Source: Pseudomonas luteola NBRC 103146
GTDB lineage: Bacteria; Pseudomonadota; Gammaproteobacteria; Pseudomonadales; Pseudomonadaceae
Length of the DNA stretch: 64,000 bases
Reading direction: 5' to 3'
NCBI RefSeq assembly: GCF_002091675.1
Contig: NZ_BDAE01000015.1
Location: forward strand, 1 to 64,000
Part shown: piece by piece, positions 47,011 to 55,675 of the stretch
Layout of the letters: each line of letters opens with the position of its first letter
Position numbering within the stretch: the stretch's first letter is position 1
Translations under genes and position numbers: made by a program
The notes under the pieces: generated by a model
What the model was told of the DNA's origin: nothing
Seen by the model: the letters and a program-made list of their open reading frames with translations, nothing else
Database searches by the model: none

Positions 47011-48408
47011 CTAAATCTCCTCAGGCGCGGTTGTTGCCAGGGCATGTTGAGCGGAGCGAGCCAGAAGGCTCAGCAATACGAAGCTGCTCAGACTGACCGC
47101 CAGACTGAAATAAATGGGCGTGTTGGCTTCCAGGCCATCCTTGAACATGAAGATCAGTGCCGTCAGACAGCCCAACAACATGCTGGTGATCGCGGCAGGT
47201 GTGGTTGCTCGCTTCCAATAGATGGCGCCGATCAGGGGAATCAACATGCCGCCAACCAGCAGGTTATAGGCGCACGTCAGCGCGTTGAGTACATCGTCTA
47301 CTGCCAGGGCAATACCCAATACGATGAGTCCGACGAGCAAGGTAAACAGACGGTTGAGCGAGAGATTGGTCAGCGGCCTTCCCTGACGCAATACCGGAAT
47401 CAGGTCTTCCGTTAAAACTGTGGAAGCAGCCAGCAGGGCCGCGCTGGCGGTAGACATCATGGCCGCCAGCGCGGCAGCGATCACCAGGCCCCGGATGCCA
47501 TCCGGCAGGGCTGCCTGAACGATTGCGGCAAAGGCATTGTTGGCATTGTCCAGGTCCGGTAAGAGCACCTTGGCTGTCATGCCAATCAGGGCTCCACCTA
47601 GTCCGTACAACACGCAATAAATGCCTGCGGTAGTACCTGCATAGCGGGCGACGCGCTCATTTCGGGCAGTAAATACCCGCTGCCAGATATCCTGTCCGAT
47701 CAGGACGCCAAAGAAATAGATGACGAAGTACGTCACGATCGTGCTCCAGCCAATGGCGGTAAAGCTGAAGCTGGAGGCAGGCAGCTTGGCAACGAGTTCA
47801 TCCCAGCCGCCAATCCTGTACAGGCAGATCGGCAGGAGGATGAACATCAGACCTACGGTCTTTATGACGAACTGGACGATATCCGTCAGTGTCAGGGACC
47901 ACATTCCTCCGATTGCGGAATACACCACTACCACGCCGCCGCCGATCACGATGGCCAGCCAGAAGGGAATGCCAAAAACCACCTGCATGACTGTACCGAT
48001 GGCAATGGTCGAGGTCGCTGCCAGCATAAGTGCATAGGCCACCATGATGACGGCGCTGGCTTGGCGTGCGGTTGTGTTGTAACGCCGTTCCAGTACCTGA
48101 GTCACGGTAAAGATGCGAAGTTTAAGGAGCGGTTTGGCCAAAAACAGATTCAGGATAATGATGCCAAGCCCCAGCGCCGCACACAGCCAGAACCCGGAGA
48201 TACCGTGTACATAGCCCAGGCGCACTGTACCTACCGTGCTGGCGCCGCCCAATACAGTAGCCGCCATAGTGCCCATGTAAAATGTGGGGCCGAGGTTGCG
48301 ACCCGCCACTAGAAACTCATCATGGGATTTGGCGCGGCGCATGCCGATCCAACCTAGTAAAAGCATGGCAGCTACATAGGCGAGGACCACAAGGATATCC
48401 AGGGCCAT
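47011..48408 (-). CDS. Sodium:solute symporter family protein
   Basis: A 465-residue inner-membrane Na+/solute symporter with about 13 hydrophobic segments. It begins ALDILVVLAYVAAMLLLGWIGM and keeps the SSS-family pieces AGRNLGPTFYMGTMAATVLGGASTVG, VYSAIGGMWSLTLTDIVQF and AALAAMMSTASAALLAASTV. AAGGAGG precedes the ATG by 5 bases. It sits between the hydrolase gene and the aruI-like gene in a minus-strand operon with gbuA. Its substrate is probably a guanidino acid or related compound taken up for catabolism (inference from position). Confidence 0.87.
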   Translation of the reverse strand: MALDILVVLAYVAAMLLLGWIGMRRAKSHDEFLVAGRNLGPTFYMGTMAATVLGGASTVGTVRLGYVHGISGFWLCAALGLGIIILNLFLAKPLLKLRIFTVTQVLERRYNTTARQASAVIMVAYALMLAATSTIAIGTVMQVVFGIPFWLAIVIGGGVVVVYSAIGGMWSLTLTDIVQFVIKTVGLMFILLPICLYRIGGWDELVAKLPASSFSFTAIGWSTIVTYFVIYFFGVLIGQDIWQRVFTARNERVARYAGTTAGIYCVLYGLGGALIGMTAKVLLPDLDNANNAFAAIVQAALPDGIRGLVIAAALAAMMSTASAALLAASTVLTEDLIPVLRQGRPLTNLSLNRLFTLLVGLIVLGIALAVDDVLNALTCAYNLLVGGMLIPLIGAIYWKRATTPAAITSMLLGCLTALIFMFKDGLEANTPIYFSLAVSLSSFVLLSLLARSAQHALATTAPEEI

Positions 48409-48458
48409 GAAGGCCTCCTTTAGAATCAGTTGAATAAGGAACCGGGCAACGAGAGGCT

Positions 48459-49184
48459 TCAGGCATGTGCCTTGAGCCAGCCCTCGATCAGGTACCGCAG
48501 GCGTTCACCGGAAAAACTGGGGAAATGCCCGCCGTGTACCGTGCGGATAGGCATCTGTCGAAGCCGCTCCAGACTTAAGGCATAGGCTTCCAGATTCGAG
48601 TGGTAGGCATCCTCGACCAGCGGCCCGTCGTAAATAATGTCGCCGCTGAATAGCGTTGCGGTGGCGGCTTCCCATAGGCTGATGCCGCCAGGCGAATGCC
48701 CGGGTGTATGCAGGATCTCCAGGTGGCGATCGCCGAGGTCAAGAATGTCGCCTTCCTCGATCAGGCGAGTCGCTGGAGCAGCTTTGACGCGGTATTCGGC
48801 ATAGCACAGCGGGCAATCAGGGTGTGCCTCGAACATGGCGTCCGTGACGTATCCGGCCGCCAGGGTATTCTCGCGGGTGGGATGGGCGAGAATATCGGCT
48901 TCAGCAGGGTGCGCCAGACGCTCATCGAACTCATGATGCCCAGCGATATGATCGAAATGCGTATGGCTTGCCACGGCCATCAAGGGACGCTCGGTCAGCC
49001 AGGGAAGTTGCTCCCGCAGGCTGACGACACCCGAGCCGCTATCGATCAAAACATCACGGTTTCGTCCTTGAATGTGCCAGAGGTTGCAGCGATAAAAGGG
49101 CCGAATGTAAGGTTCGTGGATCAGACTGATCCCATCGGCGCCACGCTTTACCTCGAACCACTGATCTCGGCTGACAATGTTCAT
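48459..49184 (-). CDS. Metallo-beta-lactamase-fold hydrolase
   Basis: A 241-residue cytoplasmic MBL-fold protein. The metal motif HTHFDHIAGHHEF (HxHxDH) is near residues 74-79. Further ligands are in HTPGHSPGGISLW (His), FSGDIIYDG (Asp) and VHGGHFPSFSGE (His), giving a complete binuclear site. The C-terminal half carries a glyoxalase-II-like arrangement. GGAG precedes the ATG by 8 bases. It is in the gbu operon between the permease and the symporter, yet the guanidinobutyrate route needs no known MBL enzyme, so the reaction is open: ester, lactone or lactam hydrolysis are possible. Confidence 0.87.
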   Translation of the reverse strand: MNIVSRDQWFEVKRGADGISLIHEPYIRPFYRCNLWHIQGRNRDVLIDSGSGVVSLREQLPWLTERPLMAVASHTHFDHIAGHHEFDERLAHPAEADILAHPTRENTLAAGYVTDAMFEAHPDCPLCYAEYRVKAAPATRLIEEGDILDLGDRHLEILHTPGHSPGGISLWEAATATLFSGDIIYDGPLVEDAYHSNLEAYALSLERLRQMPIRTVHGGHFPSFSGERLRYLIEGWLKAHA

Positions 49185-49201
49185 AGGCGTTACTCCAGAG
49201 G

Positions 49202-50710
49202 TCAGGATAGGCTGGCGTTGGAGCGGATCAGCGCAGGACCGCTGCGCGTTGCAGATGCGTTGAGCCGGGCAGGGCCATAGACTTCGATCGGTTCTGGAAA
49301 AAGCCGGAGCAGCAGGCTGTAGAGCAGGGCGGCCATGCCTAGCGTGATGGGCAGGCTGATATCGATTCCGCCTGCCAGCTCGCCTAAGGGGCCTACGAAC
49401 TGACCGGGCAGGTTGACGAATAGCAACCCAACCACTGCGCTGGGAATCCAGGCACTCAGGCTCCGCCAGTTCCAGCCGTGGTGGAACCAGTAGCGTCCGC
49501 CACGTTCGCCGCGAGTAAAGACCTGCAGATCGTCAGGGCAGTAAAAACCGCGCCGATTGATCAGTCCGATGATCATGATGATCATCCAGGGGCTGGTGCA
49601 GGTAATGATCAGCACTGCAAATGTCGACACGCTCTGAACCAGATTGGCGGCGAAGCGGCCGATAAAGATGAATACAATGGCCGCAACACCAATGAGGAGC
49701 GTGGCACGTACTCGCGTCAGTACACGAGGGAAGACGCTGGACATATCCAGCCCTGTTCCATAGAGCGAGGTGGTGCCGGTAGACATTCCACCAATGGTGG
49801 CAATCAGGCAGACGGGCAAAAAGAACCAGCTGGGGGAGATGGCTAATAAGCCGCCCACATAGTTATTCTCAGCGATGTATTGAGGCGCTTTTACGGCCAC
49901 GATGCTGGCCGTGGCCAGACCGAACAGGAAGGGTATCAGCGTTGCGACCTGGGAAAGTACCACGGCCAGCATGATGTGCAGTTTAGATGTCTGGCGAGGA
50001 ATATAGCGTGCCCAGTCACCCAGGAAGGCGCCGAAGGAGACCGGGTTACTCATGGCAACCAGCGCCGAGCCTATGAACGCTGCCCAAAAGCCTTCTGTGC
50101 CGGGATTGAGCGTGCCGGCATAACTTGCGTCGAACGGCCCTGCAAAGGCTGCGATTCCCAGCATGAACAGCACGCTGGCGCTAACGACCGCGACCTTGTT
50201 CACCCAGAGCAGGAAGCGGAAGCCATACAGGCAGACCGTCAAAACCAGTATGGCAAATACGCCGTAGGCCAGTCCGAGCGTCAGGTCTGTTTCAGGAAGA
50301 CCGATCAGGCGCTTGGCACCTCCGATCAGGGCATCGCCTGAACTCCATACGGAAAGTGAAAAGAACGCGATAGCGGTCAGCAGGGAAAGGAACGAGCCTA
50401 CAATGCGACCATGTACACCGAAATGAGCCCCGGACGAGACGGCATTGTTCGTGCCGTTTATAGGGCCAAATAAGCCCATGGGCGCAAGGATAACCGCGCC
50501 GGTCATGACGCCCAGAAGAATCGCCCAGACGCCTGCCTCGAAAGACAAGCCAAAAAGAATAGGAAAACTGCCCAGCACGGCGGTAGCGAAGGTATTCGCT
50601 CCACCAAAAATCATGCGAAACAAATCGAAAGGAGTGGCATTGCGCTCGGCGTCCGGGATTTTTTCGACGCCAAAGGTTTCGATACGGGTGATACCGTTAG
50701 GGTTATCCAT
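49202..50710 (-). CDS. NCS1-family permease (cytosine/purine transporter type)
   Basis: A 502-residue inner-membrane transporter with about 12 hydrophobic segments. I use the ATG at 50710, where GAGG lies 5 bases upstream; the frame extends nine residues further. Family pieces: the N-terminal RNATPFDLFRMIFGGANTFATAVLGSFPI, GLFGPINGTNNAVSSGAHFGVHG and ALVAMSNPVSFGAFLGDWARYIP, which are typical of NCS1 nucleobase/hydantoin/thiamine carriers. It lies immediately downstream of gbuA on the same strand, so uptake of a guanidino compound is possible, but NCS1 carriers usually take cyclic ureides or nucleobases. Confidence 0.86.
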   Translation of the reverse strand: MDNPNGITRIETFGVEKIPDAERNATPFDLFRMIFGGANTFATAVLGSFPILFGLSFEAGVWAILLGVMTGAVILAPMGLFGPINGTNNAVSSGAHFGVHGRIVGSFLSLLTAIAFFSLSVWSSGDALIGGAKRLIGLPETDLTLGLAYGVFAILVLTVCLYGFRFLLWVNKVAVVSASVLFMLGIAAFAGPFDASYAGTLNPGTEGFWAAFIGSALVAMSNPVSFGAFLGDWARYIPRQTSKLHIMLAVVLSQVATLIPFLFGLATASIVAVKAPQYIAENNYVGGLLAISPSWFFLPVCLIATIGGMSTGTTSLYGTGLDMSSVFPRVLTRVRATLLIGVAAIVFIFIGRFAANLVQSVSTFAVLIITCTSPWMIIMIIGLINRRGFYCPDDLQVFTRGERGGRYWFHHGWNWRSLSAWIPSAVVGLLFVNLPGQFVGPLGELAGGIDISLPITLGMAALLYSLLLRLFPEPIEVYGPARLNASATRSGPALIRSNASLS

Positions 50711-50902
50711 GGTCGCCTCGACACGGTTATAGGCCACTGCACTGAGCGATGGCTTCTTTTGTTATCCCCGCAGGCACTGCGCTCGCGGGTTGGTGTTCGG
50801 CAGTACGGCAAGGCCGGAAGGCTGATTGCCTGAGGCAAGTTCTGGACCTGCCTCAAACGGGAGTCTTTGCGGACTCCTCGGATTTATTTATCGTTACAGC
50901 GG

Positions 50903-51853
50903 CTATCGGCGTACCACCCCAGGCAGTACACACAACATTTCATAAAGCAGGTTGGCGCCCAGTAGAGAGGTGTTGCCTGTAGTGTCGTATGGGGGAGATA
51001 CCTCCACAAGATCGCCTCCCACTAGATCAAGCCCGTGGCAGCCGCGGATAATTTCCAGCGCCTGAATGGTGGTCAGTCCACCTATTTCAGGGGTGCCGGT
51101 TCCTGGAGCCCAGGCGGGGTCAATACCGTCGATGTCAAACGACAGGTAAACAGGGCCGCCTTGCACTTTTGCCCGGACTTCCGCCATCAGAGGAGAGAGC
51201 GATGTGTGCCAGCATTCTTCCGCCTGCACGACGCGAAATCCCTGCTCACGGCTCCAGTTGAAATCGTCTGCCGTATAACCCTGGGCACGTAGTCCGATCT
51301 GCGCGACGCGATTGCAGTCCAGCAGGCCTTCTTCAACTGCCCGGCGAAAGGTGGTGCCATGGGCAATCTTCTCGCCAAACATGTGATCGTTCACATCGGC
51401 ATGGGCGTCGACATGAACCAGCCCAACCTTGCCATATCTCTTCTTCATGGCTCTGAGAATGGGCAGGGTGATCGTATGGTCACCTCCAAGGGTGAGCGGA
51501 ATGACATTGTGCTCAAGAATGCCGTCATAGGCCTCTTCAATAATCCGTACGGCATCAAGAAGGTTGAAGGTATTGATGGCTACATCGCCAATATCGGCCA
51601 CCGAGAGCGAATCGAATGGCGCGGCGCCGGTTGCCATGTTGTAGGGGCGGATCATGACGGATTCGGCCCGAATTTCGCGTGGACCAAAGCGGGTGCCGGA
51701 GCGCAGTGATGTTCCAATATCCAATGGCACACCAACGAAGGCGGCGTCCAGCCCGGCAGGCGACTCGAGGTGAGGCAAGCGCAGCATGGTCGCGATGCCC
51801 CCAAAGCGTGGCATCTCGTTACCACCCAGCGGTTGATGAAGTTTTTTCTCCAC
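50903..51853 (-). CDS. gbuA: Guanidinobutyrase GbuA (ureohydrolase)
   Basis: A 316-residue ureohydrolase that splits 4-guanidinobutyrate to 4-aminobutyrate (GABA) and urea. It begins with a GTG (MEKKLHQPLGGNEMPRFGG), with AGGAG 7 bases before it. The dinuclear Mn motifs are LGGDHTITLP, HVDAHADVNDH and SFDIDGIDPAWAPG. The sequence reads very like P. aeruginosa GbuA as I recall it, rather than agmatinase SpeB or arginase. It is the first gene of the minus-strand operon, divergent from the LysR regulator across a 139-base spacer containing an extended palindrome. It would supply GABA for the 4-aminobutyrate route. Confidence 0.94.
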   Translation of the reverse strand: MEKKLHQPLGGNEMPRFGGIATMLRLPHLESPAGLDAAFVGVPLDIGTSLRSGTRFGPREIRAESVMIRPYNMATGAAPFDSLSVADIGDVAINTFNLLDAVRIIEEAYDGILEHNVIPLTLGGDHTITLPILRAMKKRYGKVGLVHVDAHADVNDHMFGEKIAHGTTFRRAVEEGLLDCNRVAQIGLRAQGYTADDFNWSREQGFRVVQAEECWHTSLSPLMAEVRAKVQGGPVYLSFDIDGIDPAWAPGTGTPEIGGLTTIQALEIIRGCHGLDLVGGDLVEVSPPYDTTGNTSLLGANLLYEMLCVLPGVVRR

Positions 51854-51943
51854 AATCGATCTCCTGCCTGCGAAACGATGGCCCGATTGTGCGAAGGAAA
51901 CAGCGCCTGAAAAATCGGCACGTGCAAAAAATCAGTTCAGAGA

Positions 51944-51970
51944 TTTCTAAACTATCGGATAGGCTAAAAA
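51944..51970. promoter_or_regulatory. Palindromic LysR-type operator in the gbuA-regulator spacer
   Basis: An imperfect dyad of 13-base arms (10 of 13 paired) around the perfect 11-mer CTATC-G-GATAG at 51952-51962. It lies 22 bases before the regulator ATG and about 90 from the gbuA start. LysR-type regulators typically autoregulate and activate a divergent gene from such a site. Confidence 0.55.
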
Positions 51971-51992
51971 AATAAGACAACGGATCCTGTCC

Positions 51993-52892
51993 ATGACCAA
52001 TGCGCTGCACGATATTCGTCTACTCAGAATTTTCGCGACTGTTGTCCAGAGCCAGGGCTTTGCGGCGGCACAGCGTGAACTGAATCTGTCAACGTCAGCC
52101 ATCAGCACCTATATGAGCCAGTTGGAAAGCCAATTGGGCATTACCTTGTGTCATCGTGGGCGCGGCGGGTTTGGGCTGACCAGCAAGGGTGAGATGTTTT
52201 ATCAGGAGACGTTGAGAATCCTGGGAGAGATCGAAGGCTTTGAGCGATATGCAGCCGCGCTCAAGGGCGAGCTGAGCGGTACGCTCAAGCTGGGGATGCT
52301 GGACTCGTTAGCCAATGAGCCTGCCTTGTCATTGGCGGATGTTATCGGTGCTTATACAGGTGAATACCCCTCAGTCCACATTCATCTGACGGTCATGAGT
52401 CCTTATGACCTTCAACTGGCCATTCTTGAAAACCGTTTGGACTTGGCCATCGGTGCGTTTTCTGCGCGAATGAATGGGGTAACGTACCAGCCACTTTATC
52501 GTGAACAACATTGGTTGTATTGCAGCGACCGCCATCCTTTATTCAAGGAAAGACATATTCCCGAAGAACTTATTACTCAACAAAGAATGGTCCGAAGAGG
52601 CTATTGGAGTCAGGCCGAACTGGCTCGGCATGGGTTCAAGGAAAGTGCGGCAACAGTTGAAAGTATGGAGGCTCAGTTAATATTAATTCTTTCAGGAGCT
52701 TATATAGGTTATCTACCTGAGCATTATGTTCATGCGTGGGTTAATCAAGGGCGATTACGTGCTTTACAGCCAGCAATGTTTGGCTATCAAGCGCCATTTT
52801 CGCTCATATTTCGCCGAGGCCGTAATCGCGAAAGTCTAATACAGACTTTTCAAAGAATTCTTAAAGCTCATATGCGGCGTGCCGATAAGTAG
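51993..52892 (+). CDS. LysR-family regulator of the gbu locus
   Basis: A 299-residue LysR-type transcriptional regulator. The N-terminal winged helix-turn-helix contains LRIFATVVQSQGFAAAQRELNLSTSAISTYMSQLE (about 9-43). The periplasmic-binding-protein-like effector domain begins near 85 and contains LKLGMLDSLANEPA. It is divergent from gbuA, the position of gbuR in P. aeruginosa, so control of gbuA by 4-guanidinobutyrate is likely. The last roughly 250 bases (52650-52900) are visibly more A/T-rich than the rest. The start ATG at 51993 gives a standard LysR N-terminus. Confidence 0.88.
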   Translation: MTNALHDIRLLRIFATVVQSQGFAAAQRELNLSTSAISTYMSQLESQLGITLCHRGRGGFGLTSKGEMFYQETLRILGEIEGFERYAAALKGELSGTLKLGMLDSLANEPALSLADVIGAYTGEYPSVHIHLTVMSPYDLQLAILENRLDLAIGAFSARMNGVTYQPLYREQHWLYCSDRHPLFKERHIPEELITQQRMVRRGYWSQAELARHGFKESAATVESMEAQLILILSGAYIGYLPEHYVHAWVNQGRLRALQPAMFGYQAPFSLIFRRGRNRESLIQTFQRILKAHMRRADK

Positions 52893-52987
52893 CTGACGTT
52901 AAAAAATGATGACAACTAACAGGAGTGCTATTTGCCATCATTTAAGTGAACGTCCGCTTATTTGGAAATCAAGAAGGCTTCTCCGCC

Positions 52988-54553
52988 ATGCGCAAAAACC
53001 TGCCAGTGACACAACAGGCTCGTACATTCAGGGAAAGTGAGCGTCTTATCTCAACGACGAATCTCAAGGGACAAATTACTTATTGCAATGACGCTTTCGC
53101 CACAATAAGTGGTTTTAAGCGAGAAGAGCTTATTGGCAGTCCACATAATCTGGTTCGTCATCCAGATATGCCGGAGGGCGTATTCGGCCATATGTGGGAT
53201 ACCCTAAAACAGGGCAAAGCCTGGATGGGTATCGTCAAAAACCGCTGCAAGAACGGCGACTATTATTGGGTGAACGCATACGTCACACCTATCTGGGAAA
53301 ATGGCCAGATGGTGGGCTATGAGTCCGTACGTGTGCTGCCTACCGCGGATCAGATCCGGCGGGCCGATGTCATGTATGCACGGCTGCGTGAAGGCAAGCG
53401 TGCAGTACCAGTGACAGAAGCCATCAGGCATTCTGTCAAAATTGCATGGCCTACGCTTTTCAGCGGTGCCGTTATCTTTGGCGGTCATTTCTATTTCAAC
53501 GACCTTGCCCAGGCGGGTGTGATTGTTGCCAGTGCACTAGGCATTACCTTCTGGCAGTTCAAGCGTCAGCGCTGGACCATTGAAAAGATCTTCGAGGCCA
53601 ATCCGAAGATGTTTACCAGCGCCATCGTTGCGCCTACGTACAGTAACCAGTTTGGCGCGGCAGGCCAGATGGACCTCGCCTTGCAAAGCCAGGAGTCACG
53701 TTTGCAAACGGCACTGACTCGCCTGGTGGATACCGGCAACAACGTGCAGAGCAAGGCAGCAGAGTCGTCGCGTCTTGCACGTGCTCAAGCCGAGTTGCTT
53801 GATCGTCAGCGCCATGAGACCGACCAGTCAGCCACCGCAATCAATGAAATGTCTGCCACCATTCAGGAGGTTTCTCAAAACGTTAACCAGACGGCTCAGG
53901 CTGCTGGCGAGGCGGAGTCGCTGGCCCTGCATGGTCGTGACGTGGCGGATGAGAGTTTAGCCTCCATGAGGCAGCTGGCTGGCGCCGTGAGTGAAATTGG
54001 ACAGGCGGTGGGTGAGCTTGCCGATTCCACCCAGTCGATCGGCAGTGTTGCCGATGTGATTACTTCGATTGCCGAGCAGACCAATCTACTGGCGCTTAAT
54101 GCTGCGATTGAAGCGGCGAGGGCAGGTGAGGCTGGTCGCGGATTTGCCGTGGTCGCAGACGAGGTGCGCTCGCTGGCTTCACGTACGCGTGATTCTACCC
54201 AGCAGATTCACCAGATCATCGAGAACCTGCGCTCAGGCGCACAACGCGCCGTTGCCACAGCAGCCAAGGGCGAAGAGGCCTCACGGCAGAGTGAGGAACA
54301 CACGGCAGCTGTACGCGAGGCACTGGAGGGAATCAGCCAGGCGGTCATGCGAATCACGGCCATGAGCCAACAGATGGCTACGGCAGTAGAAGAGCAGAGC
54401 CATGTGGCAGAGGACATCAATCAGCAAATTACCCGCATTGCCGAGTTGTCCGATCACAGCACTCAGCAGTCACAGCAAGGTGCCGTGCTCAGTGGTGAGC
54501 TTGAGCAGATGGCAGTCTATCTGCGTGATCTGGCAGCGCGCTTCAATCGCTAG
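52988..54553 (+). CDS. aer: Aerotaxis receptor Aer (PAS-containing chemoreceptor)
   Basis: A 521-residue energy/oxygen taxis transducer. From the ATG at 52988 ([14 protein letters not shown]) an N-terminal PAS domain, probably FAD-binding, runs about 15-125 ([51 protein letters not shown]). A membrane hairpin lies near 150-185 ([27 protein letters not shown]). A cytoplasmic MCP domain follows, with the hallmark [37 protein letters not shown] near 370-405. The in-frame GTG at 52946 is an unlikely start. The product should feed CheA/CheW; no che genes are in this window. Confidence 0.92.
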   Translation: MRKNLPVTQQARTFRESERLISTTNLKGQITYCNDAFATISGFKREELIGSPHNLVRHPDMPEGVFGHMWDTLKQGKAWMGIVKNRCKNGDYYWVNAYVTPIWENGQMVGYESVRVLPTADQIRRADVMYARLREGKRAVPVTEAIRHSVKIAWPTLFSGAVIFGGHFYFNDLAQAGVIVASALGITFWQFKRQRWTIEKIFEANPKMFTSAIVAPTYSNQFGAAGQMDLALQSQESRLQTALTRLVDTGNNVQSKAAESSRLARAQAELLDRQRHETDQSATAINEMSATIQEVSQNVNQTAQAAGEAESLALHGRDVADESLASMRQLAGAVSEIGQAVGELADSTQSIGSVADVITSIAEQTNLLALNAAIEAARAGEAGRGFAVVADEVRSLASRTRDSTQQIHQIIENLRSGAQRAVATAAKGEEASRQSEEHTAAVREALEGISQAVMRITAMSQQMATAVEEQSHVAEDINQQITRIAELSDHSTQQSQQGAVLSGELEQMAVYLRDLAARFNR

Positions 54554-54610
54554 GCAACGCTTGAGGTAGACTGATGGCTGTTACCTGCTATTGGTCTACC
54601 TAGAGGTTGT

Positions 54611-55222
54611 ATGTCACGCCCACGTTGTGCTGCATGCCAGCGTCCTGAAAGCCATTGCTTGTGCGCGCTTGTTCCCAGGCTTTCCAGTGCGACTCGCCTG
54701 TTGATCCTGCAACACCCTGACGAAACCCAGCATGCGCTGAACACGGCGCGCCTGGCCGCATTAGGTTTGGTAAACAGCGAGTTGCTTGTTGGTGAGCAGT
54801 TCGAAGGGCTCGAAGCCCGTTGGGAAGGGTATACGCCCTGGTTGTTGTTTCCTGACGAGCAGGCTGAAAGCCTTGAGCATATAAAGGCCAAAGCTGAGCC
54901 TTCTGGCAAGGCTATGCTTGTCATACCTGACGGCACATGGCGAAAGGCACGCAAGCTGCTGTACCTTAATCCGTGCGTGGCAGCGTTACCACGAGTCAGC
55001 TTGCCGACCGGTCTTTCGTCGCGTTATCGCCTTCGAAAAGCTCCTGTCGCTGGGGCTGTCTCGACCATCGAGGCGATTGTCACAGCCTTGAACATATTAG
55101 AGACGCCCAAGCGTTTCGATGCGCTGCTTGCGCCTTTCGAGAGGTTAATCGAGCGCCAGATCGAGGCAATGGGTGAAGAGGTATTTGCAAAAAACCACGC
55201 GCTGAAAAGACATCATCATTAG
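54611..55222 (+). CDS. tapT: tRNA-uridine aminocarboxypropyltransferase TapT (DTW domain)
   Basis: A 203-residue DTW-domain enzyme that forms acp3U47 in tRNAs using SAM (known for E. coli TapT/YfiP). It has an N-terminal cysteine-rich segment CAACQRPESHCLCALVP, then LLILQHPDETQHALNTARLAALGL. The name-giving motif is in VIPDGTWRKARKLLYLN, and SSRYRLRKAPVAGAVSTIEA follows. Single-domain length as expected. The start at 54611 follows GAGGTTGT. It is downstream of aer on the same strand. Confidence 0.92.
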   Translation: MSRPRCAACQRPESHCLCALVPRLSSATRLLILQHPDETQHALNTARLAALGLVNSELLVGEQFEGLEARWEGYTPWLLFPDEQAESLEHIKAKAEPSGKAMLVIPDGTWRKARKLLYLNPCVAALPRVSLPTGLSSRYRLRKAPVAGAVSTIEAIVTALNILETPKRFDALLAPFERLIERQIEAMGEEVFAKNHALKRHHH

Positions 55223-55414
55223 GCTGTCATGAGCCCGACATACCGTTTAGGCATGCTCTTTTTAAGGAAGCTCTGAAGCGTTCAAAGCGTGCGGGCTCTT
55301 TAAACAGTCAAAAGCGACCACTTACCGGAAATTATGAATTTCTTGGCCGTATTAGGCTCTATTCATTACAGCCCGGATGAATCCGGTAAGACCGGTCGAG
55401 TAGGAGAGCAAGCT

Positions 55415-55630
55415 ATGACCTTGAGTATCCAAGTAGTACGACAGGTGGAAGAGGAAGAAACCATTCTGGCCTTCATTCCAGTATGGATGGGTGGAGATCA
55501 GCCTATTGAGCCTGGTGTTCCGACTGAGCCTATTTCTCCGCCATCGCAACCCATTGAGCCTGGCGAGCCCACCGTACCTGATCCCATTCCACCGGCACCT
55601 GTAGCCGATGCCCGCAGCATGATGATGTGA
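55415..55630 (+). CDS. Small proline-rich protein of unknown function
   Basis: A 71-residue reading frame starting at the ATG at 55415, with AGGAG 8 bases upstream and a good terminator right after its stop. The first 30 residues (TLSIQVVRQVEEEETILAF) look foldable, probably beta-rich. Residues 36-62 are a Pro/Glu/Thr-rich stretch with repeated PIEPG-type units (PIEPGVPTEPI, PIEPGEPTVPDPIPP), ending ARSMMM. No signal peptide, no known family recognised. A longer in-frame start at 55334 exists but lacks a ribosome-binding site. I regard it as likely real because of start and terminator context. Confidence 0.6.
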   Translation: MTLSIQVVRQVEEEETILAFIPVWMGGDQPIEPGVPTEPISPPSQPIEPGEPTVPDPIPPAPVADARSMMM

Positions 55631-55646
55631 AAGGCAAGTCGTGACG

Positions 55647-55675
55647 AAAAGCGGAGCTTAGGCTCCGCTTTTTAT
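55647..55675. terminator. Bidirectional terminator after the proline-rich gene
   Basis: An 11-bp stem AAAAGCGGAGC / GCTCCGCTTTT with a four-base loop TTAG, followed by TATTAG. It serves the + strand small gene and the convergent - strand transferase gene. Confidence 0.88.
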
